Positions 53,628-64,000 of a stretch of 64,000 nt of DNA are shown one piece after another. The notes beneath the pieces were generated by a model. The model saw only the letters and a list, made by a program, of their open reading frames with translations, was not told the DNA's origin and ran no database searches. Source of the DNA: Erythrobacter oryzae (GTDB lineage Bacteria; Pseudomonadota; Alphaproteobacteria; Sphingomonadales; Sphingomonadaceae). How positions within the stretch are numbered: the first letter of the stretch is position 1; every line of letters starts with the position of its first letter. The stretch covers positions 682,001 to 746,000 of the forward strand of contig NZ_JASCXI010000002.1 of NCBI RefSeq assembly GCF_030271515.1. The letters run 5' to 3'. The translations under genes were made by a program, and so were the position numbers.

Positions 53628-54225
53628 CGCGCAGTGCCTCCAGCGACACGCGGCGCGACAGGTTGGCGATGATCGCCGCGGTCACGCCCCAGATGCGGAA
53701 ACCCTGCCAGTCGAGTTCGAGATAACGCCGGTTCGCCCCGCGCCAGAACACCTCGTTGGTGCTCCAGCTGGCCGGATCGAGCAGCAGGGCGAGGGGGGCC
53801 TCGAACCACGCCTCGACCTCCTGCGGGTTGGGGACGAGCGGCAGGCCGGGGGGCACGACGCCCACCACCGGGGTCACCAGAAAGCCCGTGCCGGTGTGAT
53901 AGTCATCGCTGGTGCCGATCACGCGGACGGCCTCGCGCGGCAGGGCCAGCTCCTCCTCGGCCTCGCGCAGGGCGGCGGTGACAGCGTCCTCGCCCGGATC
54001 GAGCTTGCCGCCGGGAAAAGCGACCTGCCCCGGATGATCGCGCATCGCGGTGGGGCGCTGGGTGAGGATCACCTGCGGATCACGCGGCACATCGGTGATC
54101 GCGATCAGCACCGCGGCGGGCGTCGCGCGGCCTTCAGCTGCAAAGTGCGCGTCGCTCAGGAGGTCGGGAATGTCGCGCGCATGGCCCTCGGCAAAGGCGC
54201 GGACGAGGGGATCGTAGAGGCTCAT
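53617..54225 (-). CDS. Nudix hydrolase, CoA pyrophosphatase type
   Basis: 202 residues. The Nudix box is GGKLDPGEDAVTAALREAEE; the CoA-specific motif LTQRPTAMRDHPGQVAFPGG precedes it (NudL/CoAse). It likely cleaves CoA to phosphopantetheine and 3',5'-ADP. The start at 54225 overlaps the DUF1285 stop by 4 bp (ATGA). It overlaps the cca start by 11 bp. Confidence 0.9.
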   Translation of the reverse strand: MSLYDPLVRAFAEGHARDIPDLLSDAHFAAEGRATPAAVLIAITDVPRDPQVILTQRPTAMRDHPGQVAFPGGKLDPGEDAVTAALREAEEELALPREAVRVIGTSDDYHTGTGFLVTPVVGVVPPGLPLVPNPQEVEAWFEAPLALLLDPASWSTNEVFWRGANRRYLELDWQGFRIWGVTAAIIANLSRRVSLEALRDAA

Positions 54226-54776
54226 GGCAGCAGCCGGAACGCCTCGCCCCGGCTGGTGACCTGCCAGCCGTTCGCTTCCGCGCCCTCGGCCAGCGCGATC
54301 TCGGCGAGCTGCGCCCAGGTCGATCGGTTCAATCGCGCCTCGCACCCGCGCCGCACGTGGAGGTAGAGCGCGGGCTCCTCGGCCGTGCCCGCCGCGCGCA
54401 AGGCATGGCCCGGGCCGGCGATCACAAGCTCGTCGGTGTTGGTGCGCAGCACCAGCGCATCGTCCTTGCGCACGCAATCGGTGGCGATGAAGGCGGCGTC
54501 CTCGACCTCGATCGCGAGCTTCTCGACCGGGGTGACCAGCCAGTGATGGCCCGCATCGTCGCGGGTGAGCAGGCTCGCAAAGGCGCGCACCATCGCCTCG
54601 CGCCGGATCACGCCGCCCTCGTGGAACCACGTCCCGTCGGCGGCGATCACCATGTTGCTCTCGCCGAGCTTGGCGGGCGACCACTGTTCGACCGGCGGCA
54701 GCTGGCGCTGCTCGACCAGCGCGGCGATCTCGGCGAGGGTCAGGCCGGCAAGGTGCGGGGGCGGATCATAGGGCAT
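54222..54776 (-). CDS. DUF1285 protein
   Basis: 184 residues. VIAADGTWFHEGGVIRREAMVRAFASLL and HHWLVTPVEKLAIEVEDAAF are hallmark parts; VRKDDALVLRTNTDELVIAGPG follows. The known structure family is a small alpha-beta fold of unknown function. Linked to the Nudix and cca genes by overlaps, so a role in nucleotide or RNA metabolism is possible. Confidence 0.85.
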   Translation of the reverse strand: MPYDPPPHLAGLTLAEIAALVEQRQLPPVEQWSPAKLGESNMVIAADGTWFHEGGVIRREAMVRAFASLLTRDDAGHHWLVTPVEKLAIEVEDAAFIATDCVRKDDALVLRTNTDELVIAGPGHALRAAGTAEEPALYLHVRRGCEARLNRSTWAQLAEIALAEGAEANGWQVTSRGEAFRLLP

Positions 54777-54833
54777 GGCGGGAACGGGGATGGCAGATGG
54801 GGCGGGGAAGGTGAAGGGGTTACCTTCCCTTAT

Positions 54834-55382
54834 CTAACCTTCCCACGGCCCGAGCATGCCTTCGGACGGCATTGCGGCAAGCCCGTGGCCGCGGGCGAGG
54901 AGGCGGTCCTGTTCGTAGGGGCCCGGGCAGCGCCAGCCGCCGGTCATGGCGGCGGAGAAGCCCCAGCGGCCGTAATAGGAGGCATCGCCGATCAGCACTT
55001 GCGGCAGAGCGCCGCGACCTGCGGCAGAAAGCCGTGCATCCTCGGCCAACATCGCGCTCATCAGCCCGACGCCAAAGCCTTCGCCCTGCCGTTCAGGCAC
55101 CACGGCGACGGGGCCGACCATCACCAGCGGCACCTGCCCCTGCTTTGTCTGCAAGCCCACTGGCCAGCACTGGATCGTCGCCACCAGCAGATCGTCCTCG
55201 TCGAGCGCGGCAAGGCTCAGGCCCGGCAGCCAGCCCATGCCCTCGCGGATGCGATAGGCGGTGCGCGCATGGCGATCCGGCCCGAAGGCGCGGTCGAGCA
55301 CTTCCTCGATCATGGCGGGTTCGACCGCCTCGAGCGGGATGATCGTTGCAGCGCCGGCAGCGGCGCGGGGGCTTGCGCTCAT
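54834..55382 (-). CDS. GNAT acetyltransferase
   Basis: 182 residues. The acetyl-CoA motif VAVVPERQGEGFGVGLMSAML and the C-terminal GDASYYGRWGFSAAM are typical of the YhbS-like branch of GNAT enzymes. The ATG at 55382 overlaps the stop of the sugar dehydrogenase gene (ATGA, 55379-55382), so it is in the same operon. Substrate unknown. Confidence 0.85.
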   Translation of the reverse strand: MSASPRAAAGAATIIPLEAVEPAMIEEVLDRAFGPDRHARTAYRIREGMGWLPGLSLAALDEDDLLVATIQCWPVGLQTKQGQVPLVMVGPVAVVPERQGEGFGVGLMSAMLAEDARLSAAGRGALPQVLIGDASYYGRWGFSAAMTGGWRCPGPYEQDRLLARGHGLAAMPSEGMLGPWEG

Positions 55383-56534
55383 TTCGCGGTGAGCTTCAAG
55401 AGCCGCGCGCCCTTGCCGTCCTGCGCCACCCAGATCGCTCCGTCGGGCCCTTGCGCGATGGCGCGCAGGCGGTTGTCGAATTCGTGGCGGGCGACTTCGC
55501 GCGCGCTCTCGCCCTCGATCGCGACATCGACGATCGCCTGCGTGGCGAGACCGGCGATCAGCGCATGGCCCTTCCACGCCGGGAACTGGTCGCCGGTGTA
55601 GAAGATCATCCCGCCCGGCGCGATCACCGGGTTCCAGCTGAGCGCGGGTTGGGCAAAGCCGTCCGTCGGCTCGTGATCGGGAATGTTGTCGCCATTGTAA
55701 TGATCGCCGTTGGAGCGCACCGGCCAGCCGTAATTGGCACCGGGTTTGACGAGGTTAAGCTCGTCACCGCCCGCCGGGCCGTGCTCGACTTCCCACAAGC
55801 GGCCCTCGGCGTCCCACGCGATGCCGAGCAGGTTGCGGTGGCCGTAGGACCAGATTTCGGCGCTCACCCCGCCCTTGCTTTCCAGCGGATTGCCGGCAGC
55901 CGGTGTGCCATCGAGATTGAGGCGCACGATCTTGCCGAGCGTTGTGCCGGTATCCTGCGAAGGCGCGCCCTTCTGCCGCTCGCCGCTGGTGACGAACATG
56001 TACTTGCCGTCGGGCGAGAAGGTGATGCGGTGCGAATAATGCCCGCGCCCGGTGACCTTGGGGGTCTGGCGCCAGATGACATTGAGGCCTTCGATCGCGC
56101 AGGTGGTGGGCGCCGAGCACACCAGCTTGCCCTTGCCGACCACCGCACCGCGGGTGTCGCCTTCGCCCGCCTCGGCCCAGCTGAGGTAGATCGTGCGGGT
56201 GCCGAGCGTGCTAGCGGCCTCGGCCGGGAGGAAGGCGATATCGCCGAGCCCGCCCTGGCCGCCGTAATCGACCTTGGGCGCGCCCGCGACGGTGGCGGTC
56301 TCGCCGGTCTTGGTGTCGATCAGCTTCACCGTGCCCGCCTTCTCGGTGACGAACAGGGTCGCTGTGCCGGGGGCGAAGGCGATCGCCCAGGGCTCCTCGA
56401 AGCCGGCGACATCGGTGGTCTCGAACGCGGCTGCGGCCGGCGCGGCATCGCTTTCCCCGGTTTGCGCATTGGCGCAGCTTGCCAGCATCAGCGCGGGGGT
56501 CGAAAGAGCGGCGAGCAAACGGGCAGAACGGATC

Positions 56535-56536
<2 letters not shown>
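55379..56536 (-). CDS. PQQ-dependent sugar dehydrogenase-like lipoprotein
   Basis: 385 residues. Signal with lipobox LASC, so it is periplasmic. The beta-propeller of soluble aldose dehydrogenases (YliI-like) is recognisable: EPWAIAFAPGTATLFVTEKAG, GRGHYSHRITFSPDGKYMFV (catalytic His), WSYGHRNLLGIAWDAEGRLW and PGGMIFYTGDQFPAWKGHAL. It probably oxidises aldoses using PQQ. The ATG at 56536 shares the bases CATG with the rnhB start on the other strand. Confidence 0.88.
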
Positions 56537-58515
<1,979 letters not shown>

Positions 58516-58680
58516 TCAGAACAGCTTGAACACCGCCAGCACGATCAGGACGACCGCGATCAGCAGGCCGTAGGTCACTCGCATTCTGCCCCCGCGCCGC
58601 CTGCGGTTTTCCTCGCGGTCCCGGCGGATGTCCTGCCCGATCGACTGGGCGTCGAGAAACAATTCCATGATTGCCAGCAT
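58516..58680 (-). CDS. 54-residue membrane protein with one C-terminal helix
   Basis: The minus-strand frame from ATG at 58680 to TGA at 58516-58518 encodes 54 residues. A strong ribosome site AAGGAGG lies 9 bp before the ATG. The N-terminal half is charged (QDIRRDREENRRRRGGRM), the C-terminal half is one hydrophobic helix (VTYGLLIAVVLIVLAVFKLF). The stop directly abuts the ccrM stop (58515), so the two genes converge with no gap. No family is recognised. Confidence 0.7.
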   Translation of the reverse strand: MLAIMELFLDAQSIGQDIRRDREENRRRRGGRMRVTYGLLIAVVLIVLAVFKLF

Positions 58681-58807
58681 GTTGCGCGGCCTCCTTGACG
58701 CCCGGCATAATGCTGCGGGGGTTAGAAAAGCGTGAAACTTGAAGGGGCTGACGATAATTGGCGCGCCCGCGTTGTCCGCCAGCCCACGCGCCTGCTAGAC
58801 ACCGCGC

Positions 58808-59920
58808 ATGGCTGACTCCGTCTATATCTACCCCCTCACCCTCGTTGCCGGCCCGCAGGCGGTGGAGGGCGACGCGGTGCGGCTGGGGGGCAGCATGACT
58901 TATGCCCGCGAATTCGCGCTGGTGCTGCGCGATGGCCGCGAGGTCGCCGAGCGGATCACCGGCACGCGGGAGGTGATCGAGGGGGCGCTCGCGCGCCTTT
59001 CAGGCGCTCTCGCGGACGAGGGCGCGGCGCAGTGGGCCAATCTTGCCAAGAGCCACCCGCCGCTCCAGCTGGGCGCGCGCACCGTGCGGCTCGACCAACC
59101 GCAGGTGATGGGGATCCTCAACACCACCCCCGACAGCTTCTCCGATGGCGGCCAGCATGACAATGTCGAGTCAGGCCGCGCCCATGCCGCCGCCATGCTC
59201 GAGGCGGGGGCGGCGATCATCGACATCGGCGGCGAGAGCACGCGTCCCGGCGCGATGGCGACCTTCGAGGACGAGGAGATCCGCCGCGTCGTCCCGGCGA
59301 TCGAATATTGCGCGGGCATGGGCGCCGCGATCAGCCTCGACAGCCGCCGCGCGGGCGTGCTGGCGGCGGGGTTCGCGGCGGGCGCGCACATGGCCAACGA
59401 CGTCTCGGCGCTGCGTTACGACCCGCGCTCGAAGGAGGTGGTCGCCACCGAGGGCTGCCCGGTGGTGCTGATGCACGCGCCCGGCGCAGGCGAGGATCTG
59501 CACAAGGGGCCGGGCTATGTCGATGTGGTGAGCGAGGTGTTCGATTTCCTCCACCACGCCCGCGCCAGCGCCATTGCGGCGGGGATCGGCGAGGACCGCA
59601 TCATCCTCGACCCCGGCATCGGCTTCGGCAAGTCGCTGGCCGAGAACCTCGCCCTGATGAACGCCCTGCCGCTGTTCCACGGCCTCGGCAGCCCGCTGAT
59701 GCTTGGGGCGAGCCGCAAGCGGATGATCGGGGCGCTCTCCCGCGAGGAGGAGGCGGGCCAGCGCCTTGCCGGATCGGTCGCATTGGCATTGAAGGGGATG
59801 GAGGCGGGCGTTCACATCCTGCGCGTCCACGACGTCTTCGAGACGGTGCAGGCAAGGAACGTGTGGCGCGGGCTCAAGGACGCCGCGCTCACCGATTACA
59901 GCACCCTGCCGCCGCTGTAA
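58808..59920 (+). CDS. folP: Dihydropteroate synthase
   Basis: Joins p-aminobenzoate to the pterin in folate synthesis; sulfonamide target. 370 residues, about 90 longer than E. coli FolP because of an N-terminal extension (VYIYPLTLVAGPQAVEG and so on), as in other sphingomonads. The core has VMGILNTTPDSFSDGG, IDIGGESTRPGA, MANDVSALRYD and PGIGFGKSLAENLAL. Starts at ATG 58808; no near neighbour on the same strand. Confidence 0.94.
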   Translation: MADSVYIYPLTLVAGPQAVEGDAVRLGGSMTYAREFALVLRDGREVAERITGTREVIEGALARLSGALADEGAAQWANLAKSHPPLQLGARTVRLDQPQVMGILNTTPDSFSDGGQHDNVESGRAHAAAMLEAGAAIIDIGGESTRPGAMATFEDEEIRRVVPAIEYCAGMGAAISLDSRRAGVLAAGFAAGAHMANDVSALRYDPRSKEVVATEGCPVVLMHAPGAGEDLHKGPGYVDVVSEVFDFLHHARASAIAAGIGEDRIILDPGIGFGKSLAENLALMNALPLFHGLGSPLMLGASRKRMIGALSREEEAGQRLAGSVALALKGMEAGVHILRVHDVFETVQARNVWRGLKDAALTDYSTLPPL

Positions 59921-60165
59921 GTGCGGCTTTCCTACTCCGGATTTGGTGATTATGCCGGACCAGGTCGCGTGAGGCGGCGGGCTCCTGCCCTGACCCATGC
60001 AACGCGCGAAAATGTGTGAACTTCGGTTTTGGCCAGCAAGTAACGGAAACACAGCGCAAATACCTGTAGGATTGCACGTTTTGCAATGTGAACTTTGTGA
60101 ACTTCGGGCGAGCCGCTCCTTGCCCCTGCCGCTGATCGCAGCGACCCGATTGTAGGAGTCTTTTG
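59921..60165. repeat. Spacer with TGTGAACTT repeats and an inverted repeat
   Basis: TGTGAACTTCGG occurs at 60015-60026 and 60096-60107, and TGTGAACTTTG at 60087-60097, the last two partly overlapping. An inverted pair ATTGCA (60071-60076) / TGCAAT (60082-60087) precedes them. No gene is seen. The phosphatase gene has AGGAG 8 bp before its ATG. Confidence 0.55.
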
Positions 60166-61314
60166 ATGCGTCCCTTCCTGCTCGCCGCCGCCGCCCTGCT
60201 CGCAGTTGCCGCGCCGGGCGTCGCCCAGACCCCGCAGGCGGTCGAGGTCACGCCCGACCAGTTGCTCTCGCCCTATTACGAGGGGCTGAAAGCCAAGGTC
60301 GCCATGCCGGTCGCCGGCCCCAATCCCGCGCTCTCGCCCGCCGCGACGCTCACCCGCATTGCGGTCGGCAGCTGCAACCATCAGAGCGCGGCGCAGCACA
60401 TGTGGGCGCAGATCGCGGCGGCCAATCCGCAGCTGTTCCTGATGATCGGCGACAATGTCTATGGCGATGCCGGGTGGGATGGCGATGCGGGGCTCGATTC
60501 GCTGCGCCGCGCCTATGCCTTGCAGGCCTCGCACCCCGAATTCGCCGGCTTCCGCTCGAAGGTGCCGATGATGGCGACCTGGGACGATCATGATTTCGGG
60601 CTCAACGATGCCGGCGGCAGCTTCCCCTTCCGCCTCTGGTCCGAGACGCTGTTCGAGACTTTCTGGGGCTCCTCCGATGCGGTGAAGGCGCGGCCCGGGG
60701 TCTATGACAGCACCATCACCGGGCCCGAGGGCAAGCGCGTGCAGGTGATCCTGCTCGACACGCGCTTCTTCCGCTCGGACCTGAAGCGCGGGCCCTGGAC
60801 CAAGGACCGCCAGCCGCTCGGCAGCTATCTGCCCGATGACAGCGCGGGCAAGACCGTGCTGGGCGAGGCGCAGTGGGCGTGGCTGGCGGCCGAGCTGGCC
60901 AAGCCCGCCGATCTCAGGATCGTGGTCTCCTCGACCCAGGTGCTGACCACCGCGCACCAGTTCGAGGGCTGGACCAACTTCCCGGCCGAGCGCACCCGGC
61001 TGCTCGACCTCTTGGCGGCGCGCGAGGCGAGCGGGCTGGTGCTGCTTTCGGGCGATCGCCACCAGGGCGCGATCTACAAGACCGAACATGGCGGCCAGAC
61101 GATCTGGGAGCTGACCAGCTCCTCGCTGAACCTCTCGTTCGAGAACGATGCCGAGCGCAGCTCCCAGCGCGAGCCCGATCCGCTGCGGGTGGGCAAGATC
61201 TATCCGGTCGAGAATTTCGGTCTCGTCGATATCGACTGGAAGGCGAAGGCGCTGACCCTCACGCTCAAGGACAAGGCGAGCGCGACGCTGGCGAGCGAGA
61301 CGTTCCGCTGGTGA
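60166..61314 (+). CDS. PhoD-type alkaline phosphatase/phosphodiesterase
   Basis: 382 residues. Signal peptide (RPFLLAAAALLAVAAPGVAQ), then the metallophosphatase domain: AVGSCNHQSAAQ, LMIGDNVYGDAG, MATWDDHDFGLNDAGG and LVLLSGDRHQGAI hold the metal ligands. It is periplasmic and likely cleaves phosphate esters with Ca/Fe. It is followed by a secreted protein gene after 62 bp, in the same direction. The ATG at 60166 is preferred to the TTG just before it. Confidence 0.87.
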   Translation: MRPFLLAAAALLAVAAPGVAQTPQAVEVTPDQLLSPYYEGLKAKVAMPVAGPNPALSPAATLTRIAVGSCNHQSAAQHMWAQIAAANPQLFLMIGDNVYGDAGWDGDAGLDSLRRAYALQASHPEFAGFRSKVPMMATWDDHDFGLNDAGGSFPFRLWSETLFETFWGSSDAVKARPGVYDSTITGPEGKRVQVILLDTRFFRSDLKRGPWTKDRQPLGSYLPDDSAGKTVLGEAQWAWLAAELAKPADLRIVVSSTQVLTTAHQFEGWTNFPAERTRLLDLLAAREASGLVLLSGDRHQGAIYKTEHGGQTIWELTSSSLNLSFENDAERSSQREPDPLRVGKIYPVENFGLVDIDWKAKALTLTLKDKASATLASETFRW

Positions 61315-61376
61315 TGCCGCTTGCGGGCTCGCGCGCTGTGTGCAAGTCTCTGGGAAATAACGCGGAGAGAGGGCTT

Positions 61377-61808
61377 ATGATGATGCGGGGCAGGGTGCTT
61401 GCAGGGATTGCGGCGGCGGTGATGCTGGCAGGCGGCGCGGCGTTGCCCGCGGCCGCGAAGGACGATGTCTACATCTTCGGCTTCAAGGTGCCGGGCGGCA
61501 AGAAGCTCGCCAAGCTGATCGAGAAGGCGCAGGCCTATCCGCTCGGCAGCAAGGAGAACCCGGTGCGCGCCGACATGCCCGGCGGGCAGCGCGCCTACCT
61601 CGCCCGGCTGCGCTGCGCCGACGGTCAGGCTCCGGCCTTCTTCCGAGTCGGCAATTTCGGGATGGGGCCCTACGAGCGGATCATCGACGGCTACGAGGTG
61701 ACCTGCAAGGACAGCACGCCCGAAAAGGTGATGATCTTCATCGACATGTACCACCCCGATTATGAGGAACCGGCGGCGGTCGAGGGCTTCACGATCGAGC
61801 CTGCGTAA
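61377..61808 (+). CDS. Secreted protein of unknown function
   Basis: 143 residues. A signal peptide ends near AALPAAAKDD. The mature part has two cysteines (ARLRCADGQ and YEVTCKDS), probably one disulfide, and VMIFIDMYHPDYEEPAAVEGF at the end. No family recognised. Three ATGs stand in a row at 61377, 61380 and 61383; the ribosome site GGAGAGAGGG favours any of them. It follows the PhoD-like gene. Confidence 0.7.
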   Translation: MMMRGRVLAGIAAAVMLAGGAALPAAAKDDVYIFGFKVPGGKKLAKLIEKAQAYPLGSKENPVRADMPGGQRAYLARLRCADGQAPAFFRVGNFGMGPYERIIDGYEVTCKDSTPEKVMIFIDMYHPDYEEPAAVEGFTIEPA

Positions 61809-62570
61809 CTACAGCGTGAAGCCGCCGTCCGACACCAGCACGTGGCCGGTGATGTTGGCGGCAGCGTCGGAGAGCAGGAAGAGGATCGTGTCGGCCATCT
61901 CCTCGGAGGTGGCGAAGCGGCCCGAGGGGGTCGTCTTGGCCATGCGCGCGATGGTTGCCTCGCGGCCGATGGCGGCGACCGAGGCCTTGAAGTCCTCCCC
62001 GCTCTCCCAGATCGCGGTGTCGACCCCGCCGGGGGCGATGGCGTTGACGCGGATGCCGGCCTTGGCGTTCTCGGCCGCAGCGATGCGGGCCATGTGCGCG
62101 ACCGCAGCCTTGGAGACGCCGTAGGGGCCGATGCCGGGGACGGGCTTGAGGCCCGTGGTCGAGGCGGTGATGACCACGCTCCCGCTCTTGCCTGCCATCG
62201 CCCGCAAGGAGGTGGCGAGGGTCAGGAAGGCGCCGTCGAGATTGACCGCCATGACCCGCCGCCAATCGGCAAGGGTGAGGCTGGCGAGCGGGCCTCCGGC
62301 GCCGATCCCGGCGTTGACGATTGCATGGTCGAGCCCGGCAAGGCGCGGCTCGAGCTCCTGCCACAGCGCCTCGTCGGCGACGCTGCCGGTGATGCGGTGG
62401 ACCTCGCAGCCCGGAAGGTCGAGCGCGTCCATCCCGGCCGCGTCGACATCGACCAGCCAGAGGCGCGAGGCCCCGCGTGCCGCAAGTGCTCTGGCGCAGG
62501 CCGCCCCGATCCCCGAAGCCGCCCCGGTGACGAGCGCGGTGCGCCCGGTGAAGTCTTGAAGGTTTGTCAT
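61809..62570 (-). CDS. SDR-family oxidoreductase
   Basis: 253 residues. Nucleotide motif ALVTGAASGIGAACARALAARG, NAGIGAGGPLAS, catalytic Ser (SVVITASTTGLK) and the intact YxxxK in PYGVSKAAVAHM. It looks like a normal NAD(P)-dependent classical SDR. Its substrate is not predictable. It is convergent with the secreted protein at 61808 and lies 31 bp downstream of the response regulator. Confidence 0.9.
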   Translation of the reverse strand: MTNLQDFTGRTALVTGAASGIGAACARALAARGASRLWLVDVDAAGMDALDLPGCEVHRITGSVADEALWQELEPRLAGLDHAIVNAGIGAGGPLASLTLADWRRVMAVNLDGAFLTLATSLRAMAGKSGSVVITASTTGLKPVPGIGPYGVSKAAVAHMARIAAAENAKAGIRVNAIAPGGVDTAIWESGEDFKASVAAIGREATIARMAKTTPSGRFATSEEMADTILFLLSDAAANITGHVLVSDGGFTL

Positions 62571-62601
62571 GCCGCGCCGCTAGGCTGGCACGGCGCGCCG
62601 A

Positions 62602-64000
62602 TCAAGCAGCGTTGTCGATCCCGAGGTCGGAGAGCTTGCGGTAGAGCGTCGAGCGCCCGATCCCGAGCCGCCGTGCTACTTCCGTCATCCGCCCGCGGTA
62701 GTGGCCGATGGCAAGGCGGATCACGTCGGCCTCGATCTCTTCCAGCGGGCGCAGGTTGCCGTCGGGGGTGTAGAGCATGATGCCCACGCCCTCGTGGCTG
62801 TGACCCGCGCCGCCGCCGGTCTGCTCGCCGAGCATCTCGGAGAGCTGGGGGAAGCTGTCGGCGGTGAGCGAGTTGCCCTCGCAATAGACCGCCGCACGGA
62901 ACAGCACCGATTGCAGCTGGCGGACATTGCCCGGCCAGTCGTAGGCGGCCAGCAATGCGAGGGCGCCGTCGCTCACCGAAAGGTGGTTGAGGCCCGGCTG
63001 CTCGCCGATGCGGGCGAGGAAGTGGCGGGCGAGCGCGGGGATGTCGCCGGTGCGCTCGCGCAGGGGGGGCAGGACGATGCGGGTCGCGCCGAGGCGGGCG
63101 GCGAGGCCAGCGTCGAACTGCCCGGCTTCGACCATCCGGTCGAGCCCGACATTGCTGGTGACCAGAAGGCGCACGTCGACGCGGAAGCCGTAGCTCGCGC
63201 CCACGGGGCGGATGATGCCGGTTTCGAGCGCTTCGGCGAGGCGCTGCTGGAGCGCGGGGGTGAGGCGATCGATCTCGTCGAGGATCAGCGTGCCGCCGTC
63301 GCAATGCTGGAAGGCGCCGATCTGGCGGTCGAAGGCGCCGGGGAAGCTGCCGGGCTCGTGACCGAACAGCACCGAATCGATCGAGCCGGGGGGGACGCTG
63401 GCGAGGTTGATGATCCGCAAGCTTTCCTTGGCGCGTGGGCTGGCGCCGTGCATCGCGCGCATCAGCATTTCCTTGCCGGTGCCGCTCTCGCCCTCGATGA
63501 GGACATGGCCATGCCCGCGCGCGGCCTTGGCGGCCTGGGCGAGCGCGGCGCGGAAGGAGGGCGCGGTGCCGATCATCGCGTCGAAATCGAGATGGGCGGC
63601 CATCTTCTCGGTCAGCGGGGCGAGCTCGTCGCGCGGGGCTTCGCGCTGGGTGACCGAGCGCAGCGCTTCCATCAGGCGGTCGGGGCTGACGGGCTTGACC
63701 AGATAGTCCGAAGCGCCCGCGCGCATCGCCTCGACAGCGAGCAGCGGCGAGGCGCTGGTGGTGAGCATCAGGATCGGGAGCGCGGGGCGGCGCGACTTCA
63801 GCTCGGCGATCAGCGCGCAGGCATCGTCGCCCGGCACCCATTGATCGAGCAGGATCGCGGAAAGCTGCATCCCCTCGCGCGTGCCGAGCATCGCGATGGC
63901 GGTCTCGGCATCGGGGGCGACGATCGTGCGCCACCCGTCGCGCGCGGCGATCGCGGTGATGAGACGGCCCTGCGCGGGCTCGTCGTCGATGAGCATGACG
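62602..64000 (-). CDS. NtrC-type response regulator lacking GAFTGA (cut by window end)
   Basis: Receiver (phospho-Asp51 in AILLDQWVPG counted from the ATG at 63996, Lys in DYLVKPVS), AAA+ ATPase (Walker A GESGTGKE, 169-176; Walker B GGTLILDEID, 234-242) and a Fis-type helix-turn-helix (MTEVARRLGIGRSTLYRKL). Where sigma-54 activators have GAFTGA the sequence is GSFPGA (216-221). So contact with sigma-54 is doubtful, and it may act with sigma-70, as Rhodobacter NtrC does. The first receiver strand is short, so the true start is probably beyond base 64000. Confidence 0.88.
   Translation of the reverse strand, partial: VMLIDDEPAQGRLITAIAARDGWRTIVAPDAETAIAMLGTREGMQLSAILLDQWVPGDDACALIAELKSRRPALPILMLTTSASPLLAVEAMRAGASDYLVKPVSPDRLMEALRSVTQREAPRDELAPLTEKMAAHLDFDAMIGTAPSFRAALAQAAKAARGHGHVLIEGESGTGKEMLMRAMHGASPRAKESLRIINLASVPPGSIDSVLFGHEPGSFPGAFDRQIGAFQHCDGGTLILDEIDRLTPALQQRLAEALETGIIRPVGASYGFRVDVRLLVTSNVGLDRMVEAGQFDAGLAARLGATRIVLPPLRERTGDIPALARHFLARIGEQPGLNHLSVSDGALALLAAYDWPGNVRQLQSVLFRAAVYCEGNSLTADSFPQLSEMLGEQTGGGAGHSHEGVGIMLYTPDGNLRPLEEIEADVIRLAIGHYRGRMTEVARRLGIGRSTLYRKLSDLGIDNAA

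Overview
The window is high-GC, densely coded chromosomal DNA from an alphaproteobacterium. It most likely belongs to Sphingomonadales (Erythrobacteraceae or Sphingomonadaceae). That call rests on: a serC-serA-hisZ operon near purA, with a serC-leader-type hairpin over the serC ribosome site; tlpA divergent from argH-lysA; a ChvG/ChvI pair joined to hprK, rapZ, EIIA-Man and HPr and facing pckA; a CcrM (GANTC) methyltransferase; and a proline-rich TonB. The genus is inference. I see about 70 protein genes, one tRNA, several families of small palindromic intergenic repeats, and no prophage, IS element or CRISPR array.

Layout. 1-1.9 kb: tail of an unknown gene, a small membrane protein and a GT4 glycosyltransferase. 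2.0-6.5 kb: serine and histidine operon (serC, serA, hisZ, a RidA homologue). 6.5-11.7 kb: secreted Cys-rich esterase, purA, a DJ-1/PfpI enzyme, an L,D-transpeptidase lipoprotein, and a regulator joining a receiver-like domain to a winged helix. 11.7-17.3 kb: siroheme enzyme, lysA, lptM-like lipoprotein and argH, divergent from a TlpA lipoprotein, then an FAD monooxygenase. 17.4-23.1 kb: psd, SDR, tRNA-Val, acetyltransferase, asparaginase, a MarR/methyltransferase divergent pair, and a quinone-reductase-like MDR. 23.3-30.3 kb: information processing and repair (truA, fmt, recR, def, rmuC, a SpoU methylase). 30.3-36.9 kb: a phosphorelay and carbon-control block (HPr, EIIA, rapZ, hprK, chvG, chvI) facing pckA. 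37-44.9 kb: TPR metalloprotease-like protein, cNMP-TrxR-like flavoprotein, DUF885 peptidase, TonB, repeat-filled spacers and an alpha/beta hydrolase. 45-47.6 kb: two tandem cysteine desulfurases and a [2Fe-2S] ferredoxin. 47.6-57.2 kb: DJ-1 protease family, DUF4349 lipoprotein, parC, CCA-adding enzyme, Nudix hydrolase, DUF1285, GNAT, sugar dehydrogenase and rnhB. 57.2-64 kb: ccrM, a 54-residue membrane protein, folP, a PhoD-like phosphatase, an SDR and an NtrC-like response regulator cut by the window end.

How genes work together. Tight overlaps (ATGA or GTGA) mark co-translated groups: hisZ-ridA; chvI-chvG-hprK-rapZ; fmt-truA; argH-lptM; the two desulfurases and ferredoxin; and GNAT-sugar dehydrogenase and DUF1285-Nudix-cca. 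The ChvGI-HprK-HPr-EIIA block next to pckA links envelope stress sensing and nitrogen-type PTS phosphorylation to gluconeogenesis. The observations I rate highest are six GANTC sites and a perfect DnaA box packed upstream of ccrM, a cysteine desulfurase with no normal start codon (probable ATT), a thioredoxin-reductase-like protein with a cNMP-binding domain but no redox CxxC, and an NtrC-like activator without GAFTGA.
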